Source of the DNA: Polynucleobacter sp. 15G-AUS-farblos
GTDB lineage: Bacteria > Pseudomonadota > Gammaproteobacteria > Burkholderiales > Burkholderiaceae
NCBI RefSeq assembly: GCF_018882445.1
Contig: NZ_JACVOM010000003.1
Span: 248,001-312,000 of the forward strand
Length of the DNA stretch: 64,000 nt
Direction of reading: 5' to 3'
Shown here piece by piece: positions 56,254-64,000 of this stretch (positions within the stretch are counted from its first letter, which is position 1; each line of letters opens with the position of its first letter). The notes under the pieces were generated by a model. It did not search any database, was not told the DNA's origin, and saw only the letters and a list, made by a program, of their open reading frames with translations. Made by a program: the position numbers and the translations under genes.

Positions 56254-57114
56254 GTGCGAAAACCCCTTCTAAAACTTAGTCTTAATGTAATTGCAGCGCT
56301 TCCCTTGACTGTGGCTCAGGTGCTTGGGGCCTGCTTGGGCATTTTGGCTTATGTCGGATCGAAGCAATACCGCGGCCTATTCCGGCCACAGTACGAGGCT
56401 GTTGTCAGATCCAGAAATCTTCCCTTTAAGTTATGGCCTGCCATTAGAGCCTCTGGAATGCTTTTTTCAGACAGCTTATGGATTTGGCGCAACCCGGAGA
56501 AAGCCCTGGCCCTAGTAGAAGTACAGAATTGGGATCTAGTAGAAGCTGCCATCAGCGAAGGCCATGGCTTGGTGATGTTGACTCCCCATTTGGGTGGCTT
56601 TGAAATCATTCCGCGTGTTTTAGCACAGCACTTTCCAGCAACAATCCTGTACCGCCCTTCACGCCAAGCTTGGCTCAATGAAGTAGTTGAAGAGGGACGT
56701 GCCTATCCCAATATGCACTTTGTCCCCACCAATCTCCATGGTGTGCGACAAATGACACGCGCATTAACGCGTGGTGAAGCCATAGGTATCCTCCCCGATC
56801 AAGTACCCAGCGGTGGCGAGGGTGTGTGGGTGCCATTTTTTGGTAGGCCCGCTTATACAACTCCATTACCTGCGCGACTTGCTAATCGCAACAACACGCC
56901 TGTTGTGATGTTTACTGCCAAGCGCAAAGTCTTGGGTCAGGGTTGGTTGATGCAAGCAACGCGCTTATCTCCATTATCAGAAGACGCCACCCTAGGCGCA
57001 GCCGAACTCAATCTTGCGATTGAAAATGCAGTGCTAGTCGCACCTGAACAATTTATTTGGTCCTATAACCGTTACAAGCATCCAGCTGGTGCAGAATTGC
57101 CCCCAAAGGCCTAA
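56254..57114 (+). CDS. LpxL/HtrB-family lauroyl (lysophospholipid) acyltransferase, copy 1
   Basis: 286 residues from GTG 56254, the only start allowed by the TAG just upstream. An N-terminal hydrophobic anchor (about 8-30) precedes the acyltransferase: HLGGFE is the H-x4-E catalytic motif near residue 112, RPSRQAWL and GILPDQVPSGGEGVWVPFFG are the other LpxL blocks. It should add a secondary acyl chain to Kdo-lipid A at the inner face of the inner membrane. A second, diverged copy follows 23 bases downstream. Confidence 0.9.
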   Translation: MRKPLLKLSLNVIAALPLTVAQVLGACLGILAYVGSKQYRGLFRPQYEAVVRSRNLPFKLWPAIRASGMLFSDSLWIWRNPEKALALVEVQNWDLVEAAISEGHGLVMLTPHLGGFEIIPRVLAQHFPATILYRPSRQAWLNEVVEEGRAYPNMHFVPTNLHGVRQMTRALTRGEAIGILPDQVPSGGEGVWVPFFGRPAYTTPLPARLANRNNTPVVMFTAKRKVLGQGWLMQATRLSPLSEDATLGAAELNLAIENAVLVAPEQFIWSYNRYKHPAGAELPPKA

Positions 57115-57137
57115 GCAACTCGTTATCTTTTTTTAAA

Positions 57138-58037
57138 ATGGCCTGGTTACACAACCTCTTCAATTTTTTAGCGCTTAGCCTTCTGCGCCTTTTTGCCTTT
57201 TTGCCTTACAGCTTTACCGTCCATGTGGGTTATGGGCTTGGCTGGTTAGCAGCCCACATTCCAAACGATCGCGCGCAAGTAGTTAAAACCAATCTACGCC
57301 TGTGCTTTCCCAATTTAAGTGAGCCAGAAATTGATGCGCTTGCCCTAGAGCATTGGAAATTATTTGGCCGAAGTGTAATCGAGCGTAGCCGAGTATGGCT
57401 TGGTACTAGCAATCAGATACTGTCATTTGTACATCTTGAATCCGCTGTTCCACTGGGTGATCGCAAACCACGCATTCTAGTGAATCCACACTTTGTTGGC
57501 CTTGAGGGAGGCTTCATGGCCCTCTCTGCATTGGGCATGAAGAATGACTGGCCACGCGGAGCAGGCCTCTATCAAAAAATGAAGAATCCCTTCTTCAATC
57601 AAAAAATGGTGGAGTGGCGTGACCGCTTTGGCGCCATGTCCATTGAACGGCAAAGTCGCCTACGCGATCTCATTCGCGAAACTCGCGCGGGTAATTTTGT
57701 CGTGATTGCACCCGATATTGATTTAGGTCCTCGCGACTCCATCTTTGCCCCCTTCTTTGGAATTCCCACAAGCACGGTGACCTCTGTCTCTCGTCTTGCA
57801 AAATTGAGCGGCGCTGAGGTTTGCCTCATGACCACTTTGCTAAATCCCAAAAAGACTGGCTATATCTGCACTATCTCTCGGCCACTACCGGATTTTCCCA
57901 GCGATGATCCAGATAAAGATACTGCGCGCCTAAATCTTTGGATAGAAGAACTTGTTCGTCAAAGACCAGCAGAGTACTATTGGGTGCATAAGCGCTTTAA
58001 ACATCGACCGCCTGGTGAACCCAGTCTTTACAAGTAA
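57138..58037 (+). CDS. LpxL/HtrB-family lipid A acyltransferase, copy 2
   Basis: 299 residues. N-terminal membrane segment (about 4-35), catalytic H-x4-E as HFVGLE in LVNPHFVGLEGG, and APDIDLGPRDSIFAPFFGI. It is clearly homologous to but different from copy 1, so the two probably add different secondary chains to lipid A (LpxL and LpxM-like). dapF begins 12 bases downstream. Confidence 0.91.
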   Translation: MAWLHNLFNFLALSLLRLFAFLPYSFTVHVGYGLGWLAAHIPNDRAQVVKTNLRLCFPNLSEPEIDALALEHWKLFGRSVIERSRVWLGTSNQILSFVHLESAVPLGDRKPRILVNPHFVGLEGGFMALSALGMKNDWPRGAGLYQKMKNPFFNQKMVEWRDRFGAMSIERQSRLRDLIRETRAGNFVVIAPDIDLGPRDSIFAPFFGIPTSTVTSVSRLAKLSGAEVCLMTTLLNPKKTGYICTISRPLPDFPSDDPDKDTARLNLWIEELVRQRPAEYYWVHKRFKHRPPGEPSLYK

Positions 58038-58049
58038 ACGGAATTTCTT

Positions 58050-58949
58050 TTGAGTACTAGCCCCTCGCCTTCACGCAAACTTCGCTTCACCAAAATGCAT
58101 GGTGCAGGCAATGATTTCATTGTGCTCAATGGTATTGAACAAGACTTGAGCGATATCACGCGTGATCAATGGAAGAGCATGGCGCATCGTCAATTTGGTA
58201 TTGGTGCAGATCAAATTCTCCTAGTTGAAAAAGCAACACGCCCAGATGCTGACTTTCGTTATCGTATTTTTAATGCCGATGGTGGTGAGGTAGAGCAGTG
58301 CGGCAATGGCTCACGTTGCTTTGTGCGCTTTGTTTTGGATCAAGGTCTTTCTAGCAAAAACCCCCTGAGAGTGGAAGTAGCTCATGCGGTGCTGACACTC
58401 AATGCGAAAATAGATGGTCAAGTTGAAGTCAATATGGGTGCCCCCATTTTTGAACCTGCTCTTATCCCCTTTAATCCAGAAGGGCTAGCAAGCCTTCAAG
58501 AGTTCCATGAAATGCTGTACGCTCTCGCGCTAAATGCTCCAGCACAACATGACGATTGGGTAGGAGTTCTGTCGATGGGTAATCCCCATGCCGTTCAAGT
58601 CGTTGCTGATGTCGATAGCGCACCAGTATTAGAAGAGGGGCCCGCAATTGAGAGTCACCCCGCCTTTCCAAATAGGGTGAATGCTGGCTATATGCAAGTC
58701 ATCAATCGCAATGAAATTAAATTGCGTGTTTTTGAGCGAGGCGCTGGAGAAACACTAGCCTGCGGTACGGGCGCTTGTGCTGCAGTGGTATCTGGTATTC
58801 GCAGAGCCTTGCTTGACTCTCCCGTCACAGTTCATACCCGTGGTGGTGATCTGCACATTGCATGGGATGGAGTGATTGATGATGTCGCTCAGCCCGTGAT
58901 GATGACCGGTCCAGCAACAACGGTGTTCGAAGGCGAGCTAGAAATCTAA
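58050..58949 (+). CDS. dapF: Diaminopimelate epimerase
   Basis: 299 residues from TTG 58050; the stop of the previous gene lies in frame upstream and no ATG occurs before [11 protein letters not shown], so TTG is required. Catalytic Cys residues are in [10 protein letters not shown] and [11 protein letters not shown]. It makes meso-DAP for peptidoglycan and lysine. It converges with pyrE (13 bases). Confidence 0.95.
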   Translation: MSTSPSPSRKLRFTKMHGAGNDFIVLNGIEQDLSDITRDQWKSMAHRQFGIGADQILLVEKATRPDADFRYRIFNADGGEVEQCGNGSRCFVRFVLDQGLSSKNPLRVEVAHAVLTLNAKIDGQVEVNMGAPIFEPALIPFNPEGLASLQEFHEMLYALALNAPAQHDDWVGVLSMGNPHAVQVVADVDSAPVLEEGPAIESHPAFPNRVNAGYMQVINRNEIKLRVFERGAGETLACGTGACAAVVSGIRRALLDSPVTVHTRGGDLHIAWDGVIDDVAQPVMMTGPATTVFEGELEI

Positions 58950-58962
58950 ACTACCTTACCCT

Positions 58963-59631
58963 TTAGATTCCATATTTTTCTCGATACGCTTTGACTGCAG
59001 GCAAATAAGCCGTCAGCTCAGTATCACTTGATGCTGTTAAGAAAGACATTAAATCTGCCAGGTTGGCGATGGCTATTACTGGCAATCCAAACTCTTGCTC
59101 AACCGCCTGTACTGCAGACTTTTCGCCTACCTCAGTAGCTGTTCCTGATCTTTCCATGCGATCTAATGCAATCAATACGGCCGCAGGTTCAGCTCCCGCT
59201 CCGCGAATGAGTTCAACAGACTCCCGAACCGATGTACCTGCCGAAATCACATCATCAATAATCACCACTCTGCCTTTCACTGGTGCGCCGACCAATGAGC
59301 CGCCCTCTCCGTGATCCTTTACCTCTTTGCGGTTATAGGCGTAAGGCACATTGATGCCCTCATCCGCCAAAGCAATGGCTGTAGCGGCCGCCAAGGTAAT
59401 CCCTTTATATGCAGGGCCATAAAGCATGTCATATTGCATCTGAGACTCTTGCAGGGCTTTTGCGTAATATCGACCGAGAGCACTCAAGCGAGCGCCGTCA
59501 TTAAAACCGCCAGCATTAAAGAAATATGGTGAAAGCCGTCCCGCTTTGGTTTTAAACTCCCCAAACGACAAAACCTTTGCCTCTAAGGCAAAACGAATAA
59601 AGTTATCTTGATTAGAATTTTTTGAGCTCAT
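58963..59631 (-). CDS. pyrE: Orotate phosphoribosyltransferase
   Basis: 222 residues. FGEFKTKAGRLSPYFFNAG and the PRPP loop VVIIDDVISAGTSV are diagnostic, with the flexible loop NRKEVKDHGEGG. It makes OMP in pyrimidine synthesis. Its ATG is eight bases from the divergent exoA start, so both promoters lie inside the neighbouring coding sequence or act as near-leaderless starts (TAACAT lies eight bases before the ATG). Confidence 0.96.
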   Translation of the reverse strand: MSSKNSNQDNFIRFALEAKVLSFGEFKTKAGRLSPYFFNAGGFNDGARLSALGRYYAKALQESQMQYDMLYGPAYKGITLAAATAIALADEGINVPYAYNRKEVKDHGEGGSLVGAPVKGRVVIIDDVISAGTSVRESVELIRGAGAEPAAVLIALDRMERSGTATEVGEKSAVQAVEQEFGLPVIAIANLADLMSFLTASSDTELTAYLPAVKAYREKYGI

Positions 59632-59639
59632 AGGCCTAC

Positions 59640-60422
59640 ATGTTACGCATCATTTCAGCGAACCTCAACGGTATCCGTTCTGCAGTCAAAAAAGGCTTTC
59701 TGCCATGGGCTGTGAAGCAAAAGGCGGACTTCATTTGCATGCAAGAGCTCAAGGCTCAACGCGAGGACTTAGAGGATGCCATTCTGAATCCAGAGGGATT
59801 GCATGGCTTCTTCCATCACGCTGAGAAAAAGGGCTACAGCGGTTGCGGCATTTATACCCCCCACAAACCAGATGAGGTTCTCTACGGCTATGGCAATGAA
59901 GAATTCGATGCCGAAGGACGCTACGTAGAAGCTCGCTTCAAAGAACTCTCCATCATTTCGGTTTATATGCCATCGGGCTCTAGCTCTCCCGAAAGACAAG
60001 AGGCCAAATACCGCTACCTGGATAGTTTTTTACCGCACCTCATTGCGCTAAAGAAATCCGGCCGCGAAATTGTTCTCTGTGGTGACGTCAATATCGCTCA
60101 TCAAGAAATTGATCTGAAGAATTGGAAGGGGAACTTAAAAAATTCTGGCTTCTTGCCCGAAGAGCGCGCTTGGCTTACCAATCTCTTCAATCAAGTGGGT
60201 TATGTGGATGTCTATCGCAAACTGGAACCAGAGGCAGCAGAATCTTGCTACACCTGGTGGAGCAATCGCGGTCAGGCTTATGCCAAGAATGTAGGATGGC
60301 GGATTGACTATCACATCAGTACGCCTGGTATCGCTAACACTGCCAAAAAAACGGCTGTCTACAAAGAAGAGCGCTTCTCAGACCATGCACCACTCATGGT
60401 GGATTACGACTGGAAAATCTAA
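59640..60422 (+). CDS. exoA: Exodeoxyribonuclease III
   Basis: 260 residues of the Xth/ExoA family: ISANLNGIRSAVKKG, CMQELKAQ (metal Glu), CGDVNIAH, and the terminal FSDHAPLMVDYDW with the catalytic Asp-His. It is an AP endonuclease and 3' exonuclease in base-excision repair. TAGAAT at 59613-59618 could be its -10, giving a leader of about 15 bases. Convergent with ampG (nine bases). Confidence 0.95.
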   Translation: MLRIISANLNGIRSAVKKGFLPWAVKQKADFICMQELKAQREDLEDAILNPEGLHGFFHHAEKKGYSGCGIYTPHKPDEVLYGYGNEEFDAEGRYVEARFKELSIISVYMPSGSSSPERQEAKYRYLDSFLPHLIALKKSGREIVLCGDVNIAHQEIDLKNWKGNLKNSGFLPEERAWLTNLFNQVGYVDVYRKLEPEAAESCYTWWSNRGQAYAKNVGWRIDYHISTPGIANTAKKTAVYKEERFSDHAPLMVDYDWKI

Positions 60423-60431
60423 TTTGAAAAA

Positions 60432-61754
60432 TTAGTTGGGCTCTTTTTTAATTTGGACTATGTTGAAATGAATCGTGAGCCAAATTAATACTAGGACTGG
60501 GGCACCAATAATTGCAGTGCCATAGAAAAATGCTGGATAGCCAAATGAATCAACAAAGACTCCTGAAAAGCCAGCTAACCACTTAGGTAACAACAACATC
60601 ATTGAGCTAAACAAAGCATATTGGGTTGCTGAATAACGGATATTAGTCAGGGCAGATAAGAACGCAATAAATGCCGCACTAGCAATACCTGAGCTCAGGT
60701 TATCGGCCGAGATCACCCAAACTAAGCCCCGAAGATCATGGCCCTGAGTGGCCAACCAAGCAAACAGTAAATTACTTACGGCTGACAGAATCGCTCCCAA
60801 AAACAAAATACGTAGAACACCAAAACGCAGTGTTAAGACGCCGCCAATAAATGCGCCGACCAAGGTCATGACAACACCAAACACCTTGCTCACTGCAGCA
60901 ACTTCGTCTTTGGTGTAACCCATATCGACATAGAAAGGATTGGCCATAATGCCCATCACAACATCGCTAATGCGATATACCGCGATCAAGGACAAAATCA
61001 AAATGGCATGCCAGCGATAACGCTGAATAAATTCTGCAAAGGGCTCGATCAAGGTTTGATGCAGCCAAGCCTTAGCATTACGAGCCTTAGGAAGCTCTAC
61101 TCGAATAGGCTCTTTACTCAACAAGGTTGTAATGACGCCAACACCAATTGAAGCGGCCATACATAAATAAGCAAACTGCCAAGCGCTCGCATCGTAAGAG
61201 CCAGAACCTGTTTCTGCCCGTGCAGCCAGCCACAGAACCCCTGCACCCGCCCAAATTAAGGCCAATCGATATCCCGTTTGATAGGTCGCTGCTAAGGCCG
61301 CTTGATGATCGCTATTGGCAGACTCAATCCGAAATGCATCTAAGGCAATATCTTGGGTAGCCGAACCAAATGCAACTAGGAGTGCGCACCATACAACCGC
61401 ATTTAAGGCCAATTTAGGATCAACACTCGACATCCCAACCAAGCCCAAAATGATGAGGGCCTGAGCAAACAATAACCAACTACGCCTACGACCAAATAAT
61501 TTAGTAAGCAAAGGAATTGGTAAGCGATCAACTAAGGGCGCCCACACCCACTTAAAGGCATAAATCAATCCAACCCAAGTGAGATAACCAATCGTGCTGC
61601 GATCAATACCGGCCTCTCGCAACCAAAAACTTAAGGTACCAAGAATGAGCAATAAAGGTAAGCCTGCTGAAAATCCTAGAAACAACATTCGCAAGCAGGG
61701 CCATTCGAGATAAACCCGAAAGTCCTTTAACCAAGACTGAACAGCTTTAGGCAC
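60432..61754 (-). CDS. ampG: AmpG-type muropeptide permease (MFS)
   Basis: 440 residues with about twelve membrane spans. MLFLGFSAGLPLLLILGTLSFWL is broken by the conserved GFSAGLP, and SATQDIALDAFRIE and RYSATQYALFSS are AmpG signatures. It imports anhydro-muropeptides for cell-wall recycling. It overlaps metW by eight bases at its start. Confidence 0.93.
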   Translation of the reverse strand: MPKAVQSWLKDFRVYLEWPCLRMLFLGFSAGLPLLLILGTLSFWLREAGIDRSTIGYLTWVGLIYAFKWVWAPLVDRLPIPLLTKLFGRRRSWLLFAQALIILGLVGMSSVDPKLALNAVVWCALLVAFGSATQDIALDAFRIESANSDHQAALAATYQTGYRLALIWAGAGVLWLAARAETGSGSYDASAWQFAYLCMAASIGVGVITTLLSKEPIRVELPKARNAKAWLHQTLIEPFAEFIQRYRWHAILILSLIAVYRISDVVMGIMANPFYVDMGYTKDEVAAVSKVFGVVMTLVGAFIGGVLTLRFGVLRILFLGAILSAVSNLLFAWLATQGHDLRGLVWVISADNLSSGIASAAFIAFLSALTNIRYSATQYALFSSMMLLLPKWLAGFSGVFVDSFGYPAFFYGTAIIGAPVLVLIWLTIHFNIVQIKKEPN

Positions 61755-62331
61755 GGCGAACGCGGAATAAGGCTAAGCTACCAAAGAAATTAGGCAATAA
61801 GGTCACTTGCCGACCCTCGTGCAAGATGCACTGATCAAGCACCTTTAATCCAATACTAGAGGCCAATTTTTCAAAATCATCGACCGTTAAGACACGCACG
61901 TTAGGCGTGTTGTACCACTGATATGGCAAGCTCTTGGATACCGGCATACGCCCGAGTCCAACCGCCAAACGATGAGACCAGTGACCGAAGTTTGGGAAAG
62001 ACACCACCGACTCTTTTCCTACGCGCACTACTTCACGCAAGATCTTTTCAGTTTGGTGAATAGTCTGTAGCGTCTGAGACAAGACCACAGTATCAAAACT
62101 ATTGTCTTCAAAAAGAGCTAGCCCACCTTCTAAATTTTGCTGAATTACATTCAGACCTTTTTGAACGCAAGCAAGAACGCGAGCATCGTCTATCTCTACG
62201 CCATAGGTGTGCACCGGTTTTTCTTTTTGTAAAAACTCCAAAAAGCTACCATCACCGCAACCTAAATCGAGCACCTCGCTATTGGGTGCGATCCAGTTCG
62301 ATATGGCCGCGAAGTCTGCACGTTGATTCAT
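61747..62331 (-). CDS. metW: MetW methyltransferase-fold partner of MetX
   Basis: 194 residues. [16 protein letters not shown] is the SAM-type motif; [16 protein letters not shown] and [16 protein letters not shown] are MetW hallmarks. In other proteobacteria MetW binds MetX and is required for or stimulates homoserine acylation. The overlap of four bases with metX fits a complex. Confidence 0.94.
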   Translation of the reverse strand: MNQRADFAAISNWIAPNSEVLDLGCGDGSFLEFLQKEKPVHTYGVEIDDARVLACVQKGLNVIQQNLEGGLALFEDNSFDTVVLSQTLQTIHQTEKILREVVRVGKESVVSFPNFGHWSHRLAVGLGRMPVSKSLPYQWYNTPNVRVLTVDDFEKLASSIGLKVLDQCILHEGRQVTLLPNFFGSLALFRVRRA

Positions 62332-63467
62332 GATTGGGCCTCGCGCATATGCTTAAAGTACGCTCTTACTAAGTTGTGATAGCGCTCATCATCCAATAAG
62401 AATGCATCGTGACCATGGGGTGCATCAATCTCTGCATAGCTCACCTCACTCTTGTTGCTCAGCAAGGACTTCACAATTTCACGACTACGGTCTGGTGGGA
62501 AACGCCAGTCAGTCGAAAAGCTCACCACTAGAAATTTAGCCTGGACTTCTGCCAAAGCCCGATCAAGGCTACCCTCATAGCGACGCGCTGGATCAAAGTA
62601 ATCTAAGGCTCGAGTGATCAAGAGATAAGTATTAGCATCAAAGTAAGTGGAAAACTTATCGCCTTGATGACGCAAATAACTTTCTACTTCGAATTCAACA
62701 TCAAAGCTAAAGCGGTAATCATTTGACTCGCCATTAGGCCGTTGCAATTCGCGCCCAAATTTTTCAGCCATATCATCATCTGATAAATAGGTAATGTGAC
62801 CTACCATGCGAGCTAAGCGCAAACCGCGCTTCGGCACCACCCCATGCTCGTAGTAATTACCGCCATGAAAATCTGGGTCAGACAAAATAGCATTGCGCGC
62901 TACTTCGTTAAATGCGATATTTTGCGCACTCAATCTAGGGGTAGAGGCCACCACAATGCAATGCTCTAAGCGCTTTGGAAACTGAATAGCCCAAGCCATC
63001 GCCTGCATACCACCCAAGCTACCGCCCATCACAGCAGCAAACTTACGAATACCCAATTTATCTGCCAAGCGCGCCTGAGTATTGACCCAATCCTCAACAG
63101 TAATTACAGGAAAGTCAGCTCCATATGGCTTGCCTGAGGCAGGGTTGATGCTCATGGGTCCAGTAGATCCAAAACATGAGCCTAAGTTATTTACGCCAAT
63201 GACAAAAAAATGATTGGTATCGACTGGTTTGCCAGGTCCGATCATGTTATCCCACCAACCAATATCCTCTGGATCTTCAGGACTTGGGCCAGCAACGTGG
63301 TGGGATGCATTTAGTGCATGACAAACTAGGACAGCATTACTTTTATCGGCATTGAGTTTGCCGTATGTTTCAATAACTAAATCGTATCCAGACAACATGG
63401 CGCCACTTTGCAAAGGCAGTGGCTCGGCAAAATGGATGGTATTTCTTGAGAGATGTAGCTCGCTCAT
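62328..63467 (-). CDS. metX: Homoserine O-acyltransferase (acetyl- or succinyl-)
   Basis: 379 residues, alpha/beta hydrolase fold. Nucleophile Ser150 in [14 protein letters not shown], acid Asp in [11 protein letters not shown] and His in [12 protein letters not shown]. It activates homoserine for methionine synthesis. MetX proteins paired with MetW, as here, often use succinyl-CoA; the acyl donor is not certain from sequence alone. It overlaps slmA by four bases. Confidence 0.95.
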   Translation of the reverse strand: MSELHLSRNTIHFAEPLPLQSGAMLSGYDLVIETYGKLNADKSNAVLVCHALNASHHVAGPSPEDPEDIGWWDNMIGPGKPVDTNHFFVIGVNNLGSCFGSTGPMSINPASGKPYGADFPVITVEDWVNTQARLADKLGIRKFAAVMGGSLGGMQAMAWAIQFPKRLEHCIVVASTPRLSAQNIAFNEVARNAILSDPDFHGGNYYEHGVVPKRGLRLARMVGHITYLSDDDMAEKFGRELQRPNGESNDYRFSFDVEFEVESYLRHQGDKFSTYFDANTYLLITRALDYFDPARRYEGSLDRALAEVQAKFLVVSFSTDWRFPPDRSREIVKSLLSNKSEVSYAEIDAPHGHDAFLLDDERYHNLVRAYFKHMREAQS

Positions 63468-64000
63468 TCTGAGAGAAGGATGCGCAAACTAATATCTGAG
63501 GCTTCTGTTGGCAACTTCTTAAAACCGCTGCGTGCAAAGCGGTGCCAGCGCCCCAATACAATGCTCATCAACATAGCGGCCCGAATACTGACCTCCTCTT
63601 GACCCACTTGCGCCCATGCGCCACCTTGAGTCTGAGCAATGCGTAATGCTTGTTTAAGTGAGGCTTCGACGCGATCCAAAACCTGTGTGATGCGCTCTTG
63701 AAGACGATCATCTTCCTGCAACAATGCATCGCCCAACAGAACTCGCGTCATTCCTGGATTCTTTTCAGCAAAGAATAAAAGCATCTGCAAAATCCCGCGT
63801 GCTTGCGCAAGCCCTGATTCTTCTTTTTGATTAATTTGATTAATCAACCCAAAAACTGTTTGCTCGATAAACGAAATGAGGCCTTCAAACATTTGCGCCT
63901 TACTGGCGAAATGGCGATAAAGAGCCGCTTCTGAAACTTGAATCTTGGCCGCTAAGGCTGCAGTAGTGACGCGCTCACCCTTTGGGTTTTGCAACATCTC
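63464..64000 (-). CDS. slmA: TetR-family nucleoid occlusion factor SlmA (N-terminus beyond window)
   Basis: The visible 178 codons start inside the first helix (EMLQNP) and continue with the helix-turn-helix [31 protein letters not shown], which is the SlmA form of the TetR domain, then [13 protein letters not shown] and [12 protein letters not shown]. SlmA binds DNA and blocks FtsZ assembly over the nucleoid. About 15-25 residues are missing past base 64000. It directly precedes metX-metW-ampG on the same strand. Confidence 0.88.
   Translation of the reverse strand, partial: EMLQNPKGERVTTAALAAKIQVSEAALYRHFASKAQMFEGLISFIEQTVFGLINQINQKEESGLAQARGILQMLLFFAEKNPGMTRVLLGDALLQEDDRLQERITQVLDRVEASLKQALRIAQTQGGAWAQVGQEEVSIRAAMLMSIVLGRWHRFARSGFKKLPTEASDISLRILLSE

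Overview
The window is a gene-dense, mostly housekeeping stretch of a betaproteobacterial chromosome. Moderate G+C, very short intergenic gaps and the gene set (PhaM, split metH, TorF-porin/glnK/amtB cluster, gshA of the Acidithiobacillus/betaproteobacterial type, EIIA-HPr-EI next to gshAB, SAH riboswitch on ahcY, metX-metW) point to Burkholderiaceae and most likely Polynucleobacter or a close relative. That assignment is inferred from protein content, not from a database search. I saw no rRNA, tRNA, IS element, prophage or CRISPR array, and no stretch over 300 bases lacks a gene; the longest gaps (about 200-260 bases) hold regulatory signals that are listed.

Layout. 0-3.8 kb: secB (cut by the window edge), grxC and a membrane rhodanese run leftward, back to back with gpmA, a CtpA protease and a MoeB/ThiF-type E1-like enzyme. 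3.8-8.6 kb: gshA-gshB-EIIA-HPr-EI, glutathione synthesis joined to a PTS phosphorelay with no sugar permease. 8.6-11.6 kb: porin-glnK-amtB nitrogen cluster with an NtrC-like site and strong terminator hairpins. 11.6-18.7 kb: ubiK, lipoate genes (lipB, lipA), several small conserved genes, a VanZ protein, birA, coaX, rfaE2. 18.8-23.6 kb: a tight five-gene run gpx-FAD oxidoreductase-DUF1365-cyclopropane synthase-SDR, probably for making or protecting modified membrane fatty acids. 23.6-34.9 kb: dsbA, SPOR protein, argS, split methionine synthase, phaM, and detoxification-type genes. 34.9-40.8 kb: a complete RND efflux operon. 40.9-51.7 kb: glmS-glmU-ttcA, folB-folM, midA, cca, an NDUFA9-like gene, slt. 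51.7-56.3 kb: folate/methyl-cycle genes (fau, metF, ahcY with SAH riboswitch, metK). 56.3-64 kb: two LpxL-like acyltransferases, dapF, pyrE, exoA, ampG, metW, metX, and a partial slmA.

How the genes fit together. Methionine is made by MetX/MetW acylation and the two-piece cobalamin MetH, fed with methyl groups by MetF; MetK makes SAM and AhcY clears SAH, the latter under an SAH-sensing RNA. Most of the activated-methyl cycle is therefore in three clusters of this window.

Most notable observations: (1) at least seven operon-leading genes have a TA-N3-T -10-like hexamer exactly six bases before the start codon and no usable Shine-Dalgarno sequence, which suggests widespread leaderless transcription, including two divergent pairs separated by under 40 bases; (2) the SAH riboswitch is followed by two mutually arranged hairpins, the last of which hides the ahcY ribosome-binding site; (3) the metK leader holds an unrecognised stem with pseudoknot potential; (4) the five-gene lipid cassette; (5) an RND adaptor with a tryptophan-rich cytoplasmic extension. 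I did not find a clearly new defence or mobile system.
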